DNA of 64,000 nt, from positions 558,001 through 622,000 of the forward strand of contig JACKNI010000001.1 in assembly GCA_024234935.1 (NCBI GenBank), given 5' to 3'. Position 1 is the stretch's first letter. Each line of letters begins with the position of its first letter. Of the stretch, positions 35,187 through 43,255 are shown in pieces. This DNA is from Chromatiales bacterium (lineage in GTDB: Bacteria > Pseudomonadota > Gammaproteobacteria > Steroidobacterales > GCA-2729495). The position numbers and the translations under genes were made by a program. The notes beneath the pieces are model-generated. The model saw only the letters and a list, made by a program, of their open reading frames with translations. It had not been told where the DNA came from and searched no databases.

Positions 35187-35945
35187 TCAGCGTGCCTTGA
35201 TTGGCACGACAGTCGCACTGTGCTGCTCGCCATCGCCATGCGCCGACGTTTCATCATCATGCACCGGCACCACTGTGCCGCGCGCTTCGGATATCTGCGT
35301 GACGGTCGCGAGTTCGTCGGACTCATCGTCATCCATGCTCTCAGCATCGCCCGTCAGGTCAGCGAGGCTGCCGGGCAGCACTTCACCATCTCCGAGGTCG
35401 AGCTGGGCGGTGAGCGATTCCAGGTCCTTGAGATCGGCAAGCGGCGGCAGTTCATCGAGACGCTTCAGTCCGAAGTAATCCAGGAAATCCTTCGTCGTGC
35501 CGTAGATTGCGGGTTTGCCCGGCACATCGCGAAAACCGACGACACGTATCCAGTTTCGTTCCAGCAGCGTGCGCATGATGTTGGTTGTTACGCCGACGCC
35601 GCGGATCTCCTCGATATCGCCCCGCGTCACCGGCTGCCGGTAGGCGATGATCGACAGCGTTTCCATCAGCGCCCGCGAATATCGCGGCGCCCGCTCTTCC
35701 CACAGATGCGACACCCAGGCCGACATGCTCGTCCGCAACTGGATACGAAAACCGCTGGCAACTTCCTGAACCGTGATGCCGCGGTTTTCATAATCGGCCT
35801 GCAACGCGACGATGGCCGCGCGCAGATCATCGCGCTCCGGCGGATGTTCGTCGCCGAAAAGGCCTTGCAGCGTGGCAAGGTCCAGCGGCCGTGCGGCGGC
35901 AAGCAGGGCCGCCTCGACGATATATTTCAGCTGTTCAGTTTCCAT
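35187..35945 (-). CDS. scpB: Segregation and condensation protein B
   Basis: A 252-residue kleisin-partner protein with two winged-helix domains: LKYIVEAALLAAARPLDLATLQGLF near the start and ETLSIIAYRQPVTRGDIEEIRGV in the second, followed by LERNWIRVVGFRDVPGKPAIYGTTKDFLDYFGL. It acts with ScpA and SMC in chromosome segregation. The C-terminal 60 residues are acidic and low complexity. Start at 35945, 9 bp after the scpA stop. Confidence 0.95.
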   Translation of the reverse strand: METEQLKYIVEAALLAAARPLDLATLQGLFGDEHPPERDDLRAAIVALQADYENRGITVQEVASGFRIQLRTSMSAWVSHLWEERAPRYSRALMETLSIIAYRQPVTRGDIEEIRGVGVTTNIMRTLLERNWIRVVGFRDVPGKPAIYGTTKDFLDYFGLKRLDELPPLADLKDLESLTAQLDLGDGEVLPGSLADLTGDAESMDDDESDELATVTQISEARGTVVPVHDDETSAHGDGEQHSATVVPIKAR

Positions 35946-35954
35946 ATCGGTCCA

Positions 35955-36866
35955 TCAACCTTGCAGTTCTGCGGGTTCTGCCTCCGCCTCGGCCTGCCCC
36001 TCGACAAGAACGGGGCGTACTGACGCGGCCCGGACGTGAATTGGCGCATAGGCTTCGGTCTGCACAACCTCGATCAGCGATTCCTTCAGCAGCTCGAGAA
36101 GTGCCAGAAAGGTCACCGTAACGCCCATGCGGCCTTCGGTCGCATCAAACAAGGACATGAAGTCCACGAATGATGTGCCCTGCACCCTCAGCAGAACGTC
36201 AGACATCCGCTGCCGCACTGACAGCGGCTCACGTGAGATGTGGTGATGGGCAAGCATCTCGGCCCGCATCAGCACGTCCCTGAAGGCCAGCAACAGTTCC
36301 TTCAGCGTCAGGTCCGGCAACCGGGTAACGACGGTGCGTTCGGTCATCTCCGCACTGGCCTGGTATGTCTCACGCTCCAGGCGAGGGATCGTGTCCAGAT
36401 CGGTGGCCGCCTGCTTGTAGCGCTCGTACTCCTGCAGCCGGCGTACCAGCTCCGCTCGCGGATCCGACTCCTCATCCTCAGCATCGCCGATACGCGGCAA
36501 CAGCATGCGCGACTTGATCTCGGCCAGCATGGCCGCCATCAGCAGGTATTCACCGGCCAGCTCCAGCTGCAACTCCTCCATCAGCTCGATGTACTGAACG
36601 TACTGACGGGTAATTTCCGCGATCGGGATATTGAGGATATCGAGGTTCTGCCGGCGAATCAGATAGAGCAGCAGATCGAGTGGACCCTCGAATGCCTCCA
36701 GAAAAACCTCCAGCGCATAGGGCGGGATATAGAGATCCTGGGGTAACTCGGTTACCGCCTCACCGGCAACGATGGCAAACGGCATTTCTGCCTGGGCCGG
36801 CCCCGCCTGCACTTCTGCGACGGGCTCCAGCTCCGGAGCAGAAACCTGCACCTCTTCTTCCGTCAT
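35955..36866 (-). CDS. scpA: Segregation and condensation protein A
   Basis: A 303-residue kleisin. The core motif FEGPLDLLLYLIRRQNLDILNIPIAEITRQY spans about residues 58-90, and EYLLMAAMLAEIKSRMLLP continues it; the C-terminal winged helix ends near TFLALLELLKESLIEVVQTEAYAPIHV. It bridges SMC heads. The first 40 residues and the last 20 are Glu/Ala-rich and unlikely to fold. The stop lies 9 bp before scpB. Confidence 0.95.
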   Translation of the reverse strand: MTEEEVQVSAPELEPVAEVQAGPAQAEMPFAIVAGEAVTELPQDLYIPPYALEVFLEAFEGPLDLLLYLIRRQNLDILNIPIAEITRQYVQYIELMEELQLELAGEYLLMAAMLAEIKSRMLLPRIGDAEDEESDPRAELVRRLQEYERYKQAATDLDTIPRLERETYQASAEMTERTVVTRLPDLTLKELLLAFRDVLMRAEMLAHHHISREPLSVRQRMSDVLLRVQGTSFVDFMSLFDATEGRMGVTVTFLALLELLKESLIEVVQTEAYAPIHVRAASVRPVLVEGQAEAEAEPAELQG

Positions 36867-36870
36867 CTGC

Positions 36871-37533
36871 TTAAACGCCCACGAGCAACAGGATGAGATC
36901 GATAAACCAGCTCATCACCGGCAAAAGTATTCGACCAAGAATTCCGAATGTCAGCAACAGCAGCACAAGTATAAGGCCCCAGCGCTCGGCGGCATCGAGC
37001 TTCATGCCATGGCGTTCGGGCAACAGGCCACGCAACACGCGCCCGCCATCCAGCGGCGGTATGGGAATCATGTTAAATACAGCCAGCAAGACATTGAACT
37101 GTATGCCTATTTGTGACATGGAAAGCAGGAACTGACGCAGGCCCAGCTGGGGCTCGTTCCAGCCCAGCATTGCGCGGAACACCACAGCCCAGAGCAGCGC
37201 CATCAGCAGATTGCTCACTGGGCCGGCCGCCGCTACGGCGATCATGTTGCGCTTGGGGTCGCGCATATTGGCGGCCACGACCGGCACGGGCTTCGCCCAG
37301 CCAAATGCCGGCAGACCCAGCAGGGTCAGGATGAGCGGCATCGCGACGGTGCCGATCGGGTCGATGTGCTTGATGGGATTGAGGGTCAGGCGACCCAGCA
37401 TCTCCGCCGTGCGATCGCCGAAGTAACGGGCCACCCAGCCATGTGCGGTTTCATGCAGCGCGATGGCGAACAGGACCGGGATGACTGCAGCCGCGAGTAG
37501 CTGGATTGAAGCTGCTGTGTCCGTCCCTGGCAT
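36871..37533 (-). CDS. Site-2 protease-like M50 family membrane metalloprotease
   Basis: A 220-residue membrane protein with about five hydrophobic segments. The zinc site is HETAH at residues 27-31 and the second ligand is in NMIPIPPLDGGRV. It lacks a PDZ domain, so it is the small sporulation-IVFB/YwhC-like type, not RseP. The substrate is unknown. It lies 4 bp upstream of scpA and is probably in one operon with it (M50-scpA-scpB), a common pairing. Confidence 0.92.
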   Translation of the reverse strand: MPGTDTAASIQLLAAAVIPVLFAIALHETAHGWVARYFGDRTAEMLGRLTLNPIKHIDPIGTVAMPLILTLLGLPAFGWAKPVPVVAANMRDPKRNMIAVAAAGPVSNLLMALLWAVVFRAMLGWNEPQLGLRQFLLSMSQIGIQFNVLLAVFNMIPIPPLDGGRVLRGLLPERHGMKLDAAERWGLILVLLLLTFGILGRILLPVMSWFIDLILLLVGV

Positions 37534-37569
37534 GCCGGAGAGTATACGGTGATGGGCCGACTCGCGCCC

Positions 37570-38190
37570 TCAGGCAAATGCGCTCGCGTCACCACTGCCC
37601 TGGCGCAGCACCTGCGGATAGTCCCCGGTGAGGTCCACGACGGTGGTCGGATCAAGCCCGCAGTTACCGCTGTCGATGAGCAGGTCGATGCGGCTACACA
37701 GTATCTCCCATATCTCATCGGGATCAGCGAGCGGCAGATCATGGTCCGGCAGGATCAGTGTGGAACTCATCAGCGGCTCGCCGAGTTCTGCCAGCAAGGC
37801 CAGCGGCACCGGATGGTCCGGTACCCGGATACCGACCGTTTGCTGTTTCGGGTTCTGCAGTCGCCGAGGAACCTCCCGCGTAGCGCGGAGAATAAAGGTA
37901 TAAGCGCCCGGCGTATGGGCACGCAGCAAACGGTAGGTGGAATTCTCGATGCGGGCATAGGTGGCAATTTCAGACAGGTCCCGGCAGACCAAGGTGAAAT
38001 TGTGGTCCTTGCCGGTCTGGCGGATACGCTGCAGCCGCTCAGCTGCATCACGGTTACCGATATGCCAGCCGAAGGCATAGCCGGAATCGGTCGGATACAC
38101 GATCAGACTGCCGTCGCGAATCAGCTCCGCCGCCTGGCGTATCAGCCGGGGCTGGGGATTCACCGGATGGACCTGTAAGCGCTGTGACAT
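37570..38190 (-). CDS. yciO: YciO-family L-threonylcarbamoyladenylate synthase-like protein
   Basis: A 206-residue YrdC-domain protein, the same length as E. coli YciO. IVYPTDSGYAFGW and RLQRIRQTGKDHNFTLVCRDLSEIA are the ligand-binding signature, followed by TPGAYTFILRATREVPRRL and VGIRVPDHP. TsaC makes threonylcarbamoyl-AMP for tRNA t6A, whereas YciO activity is weaker and less defined. The neighbouring yciB and yciI, divergent from it, match the yci region of other gammaproteobacteria. Confidence 0.92.
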   Translation of the reverse strand: MSQRLQVHPVNPQPRLIRQAAELIRDGSLIVYPTDSGYAFGWHIGNRDAAERLQRIRQTGKDHNFTLVCRDLSEIATYARIENSTYRLLRAHTPGAYTFILRATREVPRRLQNPKQQTVGIRVPDHPVPLALLAELGEPLMSSTLILPDHDLPLADPDEIWEILCSRIDLLIDSGNCGLDPTTVVDLTGDYPQVLRQGSGDASAFA

Positions 38191-38265
38191 GCCGGCATTC
38201 TAACGGACGACCAAATCCGGAGCATGAATTGAGTATCATGCGAACGGGCTCCGGAACTGGTTCTG

Positions 38266-38835
38266 ATGCAACTCTTTATCGATTTTCTGCCAATCGTCGC
38301 TTTCGTCATCGCCTACTGGCTTACCGACATAAAGACAGCGATTGCCGTCATCATGGTCGCCATGACCCTGCAGGTCGTGATCACCTACGCGCTCAAACGC
38401 ACCGTCAGCCGAATGCTGCTCGCATCTGCGGCGCTCGTTGTCGTGCTCGGCGGGATCAGCCTGGCGATCAATAACGATCTCGTATTCAAGTGGAAACCGA
38501 CGGTGCTCAACTGGGCCTTTTGCGCCGTCCTGCTGGTCAGCCGCTATGCCGGCGACAAACCGATGATGCAGCGACTGCTTGAATCGGTAGCCAAGGGTGA
38601 AATCAGGCTGTTGGCGCCGGACTGGCAGCGACTCAACCTGATGTGGGCCGGCTTTTTCCTGCTCTCCGGTGCGGCGAACCTGTATGTTGCCTACAACTTC
38701 TCCGAGGGCGTCTGGGTCAACTTCAAGCTTTTCGGACTGCTCGGCATGACACTGGTCTTTGTATTGCTCCAGGCTTTTTGGCTGAGTCGCCACGGGCTGC
38801 CAACAGAACCTGGAAATCATACGGAGAGCCAATGA
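38266..38835 (+). CDS. yciB: Inner membrane septation protein YciB (IspZ)
   Basis: A 189-residue polytopic membrane protein with five hydrophobic helices. Family motifs are FIDFLPIVAFVIAYWLTDI, NNDLVFKWKPTVLNW and PDWQRLNLMWAGFFLLSG. YciB influences cell envelope and septum formation. Its stop overlaps the yciI start by 4 bp (ATGA). Confidence 0.95.
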   Translation: MQLFIDFLPIVAFVIAYWLTDIKTAIAVIMVAMTLQVVITYALKRTVSRMLLASAALVVVLGGISLAINNDLVFKWKPTVLNWAFCAVLLVSRYAGDKPMMQRLLESVAKGEIRLLAPDWQRLNLMWAGFFLLSGAANLYVAYNFSEGVWVNFKLFGLLGMTLVFVLLQAFWLSRHGLPTEPGNHTESQ

Positions 38836-39134
38836 TGCTCTATGCAATCTCGGGCACAGATGCGCCTGACAGCCTCAACGGACGCAAACTCGCGCGCACC
38901 TCTCACCTCAATCGCGTCGCAGCGCTTCGCGATGCCGGAAGGCTGGTTCTCGCCGGACCGCATCCGGCAATCGACTCAACCGAACCGGGTGAGTGTGGCT
39001 ACACTGGCAGCCTGATTGTCGCCGAGTTTCCGAGCCTCGACGAGGCGACCGCATGGGCACGCGCTGACCCCTATATGGCAGCAGGTGTCTGGTGCGAAGT
39101 CACGGTCAAACCATTCACGCAGGTCGCACCATGA
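38832..39134 (+). CDS. yciI: YciI-like protein
   Basis: A 100-residue ferredoxin-like small protein. ARTSHLNRVAALRDAGRLVLAGPHP carries the conserved His, EFPSLDEATAWARADPYMAAGVW follows, and EVTVKPF ends the fold. The function of YciI is not firmly known. Start at the ATG at 38832 within the yciB stop; it overlaps bolA by 4 bp. Confidence 0.93.
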   Translation: MMLYAISGTDAPDSLNGRKLARTSHLNRVAALRDAGRLVLAGPHPAIDSTEPGECGYTGSLIVAEFPSLDEATAWARADPYMAAGVWCEVTVKPFTQVAP

Positions 39135-39436
39135 ATACCGCGCGTATCGAACTCATGCACAAGCTGCTCAGCGAAGCGCTTGAACCCGACTCCTGCGAAA
39201 TCATCGACGAAGGACACCTGCACATCGGTCACGAGGGGGCACGCGGTGGCCGCGGACACTACCGTATCCGGATCGCCTCCCCGCGATTCCAGGGCATCTC
39301 CCGTATCGCCCAACACCGCCTCGTCTACGACGCACTTGCGGACCTGATGGTCGAAGAGATTCATGCGGTGTGTGTTGAGGTGGTTGGAGAATCCAAACCT
39401 CTGGGCGCACCCACTCCAATTCGACTAACTGAATAG
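39131..39436 (+). CDS. bolA: BolA family protein
   Basis: A 101-residue BolA-fold protein. HIGHEGARGGRGHYRIRIASPRFQGISRIAQHRLVYDAL is the core, containing the conserved His and the RLVY motif. BolA proteins bind monothiol glutaredoxins and Fe-S clusters and some regulate transcription. Its ATG overlaps the yciI stop (ATGA). It is the last core gene before lower-G+C accessory DNA. Confidence 0.93.
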   Translation: MNTARIELMHKLLSEALEPDSCEIIDEGHLHIGHEGARGGRGHYRIRIASPRFQGISRIAQHRLVYDALADLMVEEIHAVCVEVVGESKPLGAPTPIRLTE

Positions 39437-39523
39437 ATGTAGCCGAGCCTGAATCACTGAGCCCTCCGGTACATCACAGCGGAACCTTGGTCTGCAGCAA
39501 CGTGCGAACCTCAAGCCCGCATA

Positions 39524-39635
39524 CTAGTTACATAATCTAGTAACATCTTCGCTTAGCATCGCCTCCTAACCCTGCGATTTAATGGCGCAATCGCTATTGA
39601 CTAACGATCGCATTGAACATATCGTTGTTACATAA
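39524..39635 (+). promoter_or_regulatory. Candidate promoter and operator ahead of the DUF6502/DUF5666 pair
   Basis: The 214-bp gap after bolA is AT-rich. GTTACATAA occurs twice in direct orientation (39527-39535 and 39627-39635, exactly 100 bp apart). CTAGTTACAT and CTAGTAACAT (39524-39546) form near direct repeats, with an inverted GTTAC/GTAAC pair inside them. A sigma-70-like TTGACT (39597) with a 17-bp spacer and TATCGT (39620) would start transcription shortly before the ATG at 39651. The second GTTACATAA would sit at about the start point, a natural operator position. Confidence 0.35.
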
Positions 39636-39650
39636 GAAAGAACCATAGAA

Positions 39651-40475
39651 ATGGAATCCGACCTTAAGGCGGCGCTACTTGCAGCGTATGCGCGTCTCTT
39701 GGGTCCGCTAGTCCGGATTCTTTTGCAAAACGGGATCTCTTACCCGGAGTTCGCGGAAACAGCAAAGAAGGTGTTCGTCACAGAAGCTACGAATGAAGCA
39801 CCAGCTGGAGACATAGACAGCTTGGCAGCAAGAGCAGCAATTAGAACCGGAGTAACTAAGAGTGAAGCAATTGGTGTCTTGTCTGCAGATGAAAGTCCAT
39901 CTGTAGAGAGCAACCTCAACCGTATAACACGCATATTAACCGGGTGGCATGCGGACACGACATATACAGGGCCATATGGATTGCCACTGGAGCTGCCGTT
40001 TCAACTGCGCGACCGACCAGATTTTGTATCCCTTGCACGGACGCATTGCCCAGATACTCAACCGGCTGCGATCTTGAAGGAACTCATTCGTATTGGCGTG
40101 GTTAAGGAAACAGAAAATGGTTGGCTTCGGGTACTGACGCGCACATACCTACCGAAGACTGACGCGCCGGACAGCTTAGAAAGAATAGGCCAGGCCATTC
40201 AGCATCTTGTAGAGACTGTTGAACACAACAGGCGGGAAACAGATACAGACCGACGGCTATTTGAACGAACCGTATACGCCGATGACGGAATATTCGAAGA
40301 AGATTTGCCTAGATTTAAACGCTACGTCCAAGGCAGAGGCCAAGTGCTACTTGAGGACATCGATAACTGGCTTAGCCAACTAGAAAAACCAAAGAACAGT
40401 GAGAGCAAACGGGTAATTCAAACGGGAATCGGTATCTATCACTACATTGAAAAAGAAACCGATAACAACAAGTAG
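39651..40475 (+). CDS. DUF6502-like helix-turn-helix protein 1
   Basis: A 274-residue protein of lower G+C than its neighbours. The N-terminal segment LLGPLVRILLQNGISYPEFAETAKKVFV is followed by a helix-turn-helix-like stretch, AARAAIRTGVTKSEAIGVLS, at about residues 62-81. The downstream half is mixed with a winged-helix-like LKELIRIGVVKETENGWLRVL. This layout is repeated in the second protein at 41479-42345, and I recall both as DUF6502. The function is not established. It begins an operon with the secreted repeat protein 60 bp downstream. A DNA-binding regulator of that gene is the simplest reading. No toxin, nuclease or ATPase motif is seen. Confidence 0.7.
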   Translation: MESDLKAALLAAYARLLGPLVRILLQNGISYPEFAETAKKVFVTEATNEAPAGDIDSLAARAAIRTGVTKSEAIGVLSADESPSVESNLNRITRILTGWHADTTYTGPYGLPLELPFQLRDRPDFVSLARTHCPDTQPAAILKELIRIGVVKETENGWLRVLTRTYLPKTDAPDSLERIGQAIQHLVETVEHNRRETDTDRRLFERTVYADDGIFEEDLPRFKRYVQGRGQVLLEDIDNWLSQLEKPKNSESKRVIQTGIGIYHYIEKETDNNK

Positions 40476-40534
40476 CTCGCCTTCTATCCGTTTCTCGCAA
40501 TTGCCGTAATTCTAGCGATTAGGGATTCTTCAAA

Positions 40535-41482
40535 ATGCAGCATTTAGTTTCAGCTAAAACCCTATTCTTGATATGTGGCCTATACGCGGGCTGCCTTGCA
40601 CTTCCTTCAGGTACTGGATACGCCTTTTCAGGCACAGACAACCCGCCTGGCCTCCGGCTAGTTGGTCGTACCGTCGATGGCGCGATTGTAATTGACGGAT
40701 CCGATAGCCAACTCACGGACTTGGAGACGATCGCGGTCATCACACGCAGGAATATTCCGAATACATTGGCCCCCGAACTTATTAGCATTGGAACTATCGA
40801 GTCTTTTGACCAAGCTAACAACTTGTTGGTAGTTGCTGGGCAAACCACATTTATACCTAGAAATACGCAATTAATTGATGCGTCAAGCGGCAAATCATCT
40901 TCACTTGGTTTCAATGGTAAGGATATCCATGATTTGCACATTGGACGTCATGTGGCCGTGGCCGGCGACATTATTGGGCTAGGTCAGTCGATTGCCACGT
41001 TCGTAGTACTTATACCGACTCCAGCAGCTCGAGGAACATCACTTGTTTATGTTCGCGGCATACTGCAAGAAAGTAACCCGAATAGCCGAGAACTTGTTAT
41101 TGGCAACACCAAGCTGGATCTCGGCATTGTCAGATCCAGTGACTACGACAACCTATCGCCAGGCGACCTACTTGAGGTAGTTGGTTACGACGCCGGACCA
41201 GGGCAGTTGACGGTAACAGGGCTTTCTAAGCTAGCGCCACAAGACCCACTTACTACAGGCAATCCAGCGCCGCAGGATACCGCCCTCAGCAGTGGCTTGA
41301 ATGGTATCCACGGCAGTGGCTTGAAGGGTATCCATGGCAGTGGCTTGAAGGGTATCCATGGCAGTGGCTTGAAGGGTATCCACGGCAGTGGCTTGAAGGG
41401 TATCCATGGCAGTGGCTTGAAAGGTATCCATGGCAGTGGCTTGAAGGCCGCCCCATTGGAGCCATCGGCTGACAATCGCTAA
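40535..41482 (+). CDS. Secreted DUF5666-like protein with C-terminal GSGLKGIH repeats
   Basis: A 315-residue protein. Residues 1-30 form a Sec signal peptide, with hydrophobic LFLICGLYAGCLAL; cleavage after GYA is likely, while the Cys in YAGC makes a poor lipobox. Residues 75-225 form two beta-rich units of the OB-like DUF5666 pattern (GTIESFDQANNLLVVAG ... IGRHVAVAGDI; VRGILQESNPNSRELVIG ... LSPGDLLEVVGYD). From about residue 252 six copies of an 8-residue Gly/Leu/Ile/His/Lys unit follow, then a short tail. No function is known to me. Its stop overlaps that of the converging gene by 4 bp. Confidence 0.7.
   Translation: MQHLVSAKTLFLICGLYAGCLALPSGTGYAFSGTDNPPGLRLVGRTVDGAIVIDGSDSQLTDLETIAVITRRNIPNTLAPELISIGTIESFDQANNLLVVAGQTTFIPRNTQLIDASSGKSSSLGFNGKDIHDLHIGRHVAVAGDIIGLGQSIATFVVLIPTPAARGTSLVYVRGILQESNPNSRELVIGNTKLDLGIVRSSDYDNLSPGDLLEVVGYDAGPGQLTVTGLSKLAPQDPLTTGNPAPQDTALSSGLNGIHGSGLKGIHGSGLKGIHGSGLKGIHGSGLKGIHGSGLKGIHGSGLKAAPLEPSADNR
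41291..41446 (+). repeat. 24-bp tandem repeat, six full units plus a partial
   Basis: Units of exactly 24 bp start at 41291, 41315, 41339, 41363, 41387 and 41411, with a partial at 41435. They differ only at a few bases: mostly silent CAC/CAT and AAG/AAA changes plus one Lys-to-Asn. Such near-identity implies recent expansion by slippage or recombination. The frame is preserved because 24 is a multiple of three. Confidence 0.95.
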
Positions 41483-42345
41483 ATATCCTCCTCAAAATAA
41501 TAAACGCCAAATCCGCAGCTTTTTCGAGGAGATTGCGACAGCGTTTCAAGTTGGGCCATATCTATACGCTCTCTCTCGCCTATCCAAGTATCTAGCTGCA
41601 ACAGCAGCTCTTCAGCTTTTTGCTCGGACAGAATCCGGAAATCATGCGCAGAGGCTTCTGATATCCGTGTAGTCCATGCATATCTTTCCAAACGACCATT
41701 TTCGGTTTCCGGACCCTCGCGAGCAATGACATCAGCGTTATGCGCTAATGTACTAGCAATGTTCTTCAGCGAAAATATCATGGTCTTTACAAACTCGACA
41801 TCAACCTCGGTTGGCGTGTACTGACGACGAACGGCACGCATAACATCATCACCAGACTCCTTAATCGCGCCAGAGCGCTTAAGCTCGAGTCGCGCCGCGT
41901 CAGGCTGGATATCGCCGGCATACTTTGCAACTAAATCTGCAAACGAGTATTCACCATTAATGAAGTTGAGCGGACGAGGAACACCGTCGTTCGAGTAGTC
42001 TGGATCGCTATGCCAGAAATGCAGAATCTGCGTTAATGGATTCAGTTCAGAAGCCCAAAATTCGGCTTCAGTCTCTGCTAGGTCGCAATCACGAAGCCTT
42101 GTCACTTCCTTTCGGCCGACCCCTGTTATTGCGGACACCCGAGAAATGCTTGCTAGCCGCCCGCGAACGCCATATTCATCGCTTGCAACAGAAACAAATG
42201 CCGCCCTACAGATCTCCGAGAATTCCTTATAGCCAATCCCTGATCTCAATAAAAAACGTGCTAAAGGGCGTAAAAAACTCCCCAAGCCCAGAAGTACTGC
42301 ACGCTGCAGACTGGGACTCCGTTCTTTTCTACTATCCTTCACCAT
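41479..42345 (-). CDS. DUF6502-like helix-turn-helix protein 2
   Basis: A 288-residue protein that aligns with the one at 39651: FLRPLARFLLRSGIGYKEFSEICRAAFVSV is the same N-terminal module, and SRVSAITGVGRKEVTRLRD the same helix-turn-helix. Identity looks low, so this is an old paralog or a separately acquired relative. The C-terminal third has YAWTTRISEASAHDFRILSEQKAEELLLQLDTWI, also paralleled in the first copy. It points toward the repeat gene, tail to tail, with overlapping stops. Role unknown, presumed regulatory. Confidence 0.7.
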   Translation of the reverse strand: MVKDSRKERSPSLQRAVLLGLGSFLRPLARFLLRSGIGYKEFSEICRAAFVSVASDEYGVRGRLASISRVSAITGVGRKEVTRLRDCDLAETEAEFWASELNPLTQILHFWHSDPDYSNDGVPRPLNFINGEYSFADLVAKYAGDIQPDAARLELKRSGAIKESGDDVMRAVRRQYTPTEVDVEFVKTMIFSLKNIASTLAHNADVIAREGPETENGRLERYAWTTRISEASAHDFRILSEQKAEELLLQLDTWIGERERIDMAQLETLSQSPRKSCGFGVYYFEEDI

Positions 42346-42504
42346 AGGGAATTACCGTACTTAGAAGCCCTTTAGCCCAACAACATTACGTGCAATATCG
42401 ACAGCCTTTGGGCGAGTGGGGTACAAAACAACTCACTCAATCATAAAATCCGACCACCGCATACGATGAAACGTATATTAATCAGGCTTAAAGTCGCTTA
42501 ATCC

Positions 42505-43020
42505 ATGGACCCCTTACTCAGCCTGATCATCCGCATGGGCCTCAGCGTCCTGTTCGCGACAGCGGCGGTCAGCAAGCTCCGCAATCGTCGGGAGTTCTAC
42601 GCTGCCATGCTCGCATATCAGTTGCTGCCACCGCGCTGGGCAATCAATCTGGCAGACATTTTGCCATGGGCTGAGGGGGTAATTGTCGTCGGATTGATAC
42701 TGGACATTAACGCAGCGCTACCAGCTGCTGCGAGCCTGCTCCTAATCTACGCACTGGCTATGGCAGTGAATCTCGGTCGGGGCAGACGCGACCTCGACTG
42801 CGGCTGTGGCGGCGCTCCGCAGCCGCTAAGCAACTGGCTGGTTGTCCGTAATCTGGTTCTGGCCGGAGGGGCGTTGGCAGCATGGTATTGGCCGGCGGCG
42901 ATCCTGGCCTGGAATCCGGTTGATGCACTCATTGTCATCAGCGCGGTGGCCTTGTTGACGCTGATCTACATCAGCAGCCACCGGTTTCTGGCCAACCGCA
43001 GTGGATCGGATCGGAATTAA
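42505..43020 (+). CDS. MauE/DoxX-like redox-associated membrane protein
   Basis: A 171-residue protein with four hydrophobic segments. RRDLDCGCGG holds a CxCG dithiol motif after the third segment, followed by LVVRNLVLAGG, as in MauE/DoxX-type proteins. It may pass electrons to or from periplasmic thiols. No methylamine dehydrogenase genes are present, so a role in methylamine use is not supported. It lies just before attL and is probably the host gene next to tRNA-Lys. Confidence 0.75.
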   Translation: MDPLLSLIIRMGLSVLFATAAVSKLRNRREFYAAMLAYQLLPPRWAINLADILPWAEGVIVVGLILDINAALPAAASLLLIYALAMAVNLGRGRRDLDCGCGGAPQPLSNWLVVRNLVLAGGALAAWYWPAAILAWNPVDALIVISAVALLTLIYISSHRFLANRSGSDRN

Positions 43021-43035
43021 TACCGAAATGCGGAG

Positions 43036-43085
43036 TTGGTGGGCCGTGATGGACTCGAACCATCGACCAACGGATTAAAAGTCCG
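43036..43085 (-). repeat. attL: truncated copy of tRNA-Lys 3' end
   Basis: Fifty bases identical to 49824-49873, covering tRNA-Lys from the anticodon stem-loop to the CCA end. The 5' half of the tRNA is missing here, so this is not a working tRNA. It marks the left junction next to the MauE-like gene. Confidence 0.93.
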
Positions 43086-43115
43086 TTTTCATAACCAAGA
43101 AGCTGACTTTCAACC

Positions 43116-43233
43116 GCTTACATTTTGGTTGAATAAGGCTGCAGTCCTTTGACAGCATAACTTCTAGAGGCTACATTAATCCGCGTGTCGTCGGAAGTCG
43201 TTTGAAACCGCCTGCTTACACGGCGCTTACACG
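43116..43233 (+). promoter_or_regulatory. Left arm-type sites for the integrase
   Basis: GCTTACACG occurs at 43214-43222 and 43225-43233, exactly 11 bp apart, with a weaker GCTTACATT at 43116. The same 11-bp-spaced pair occurs near attR. Position between attL and the integrase start suggests integrase or excisionase arm binding, possibly also integrase autoregulation. Confidence 0.55.
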
Positions 43234-43255
43234 ACGAATTCGGCAGGGAGGATTG

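Noticed and set aside
41291..41446. Repeat array considered as CRISPR
   Set aside because: The units are contiguous with no spacers, and they encode protein in frame.
41185..41475. Antisense frames with repeated FKPLPWIP or DTLQATAM units
   Set aside because: All frames through the 24-bp repeat give repeated peptides. Only the plus-strand frame has a signal peptide and conserved domains.
43036..43085. Second tRNA-Lys gene
   Set aside because: Only the 3' half is present; the acceptor 5' strand and D arm are missing, so it is an att copy.
43202..43255. 18-codon N-terminal extension of the integrase
   Set aside because: It covers the arm-type repeats and lacks a ribosome site, while ATG 43256 has a good one.
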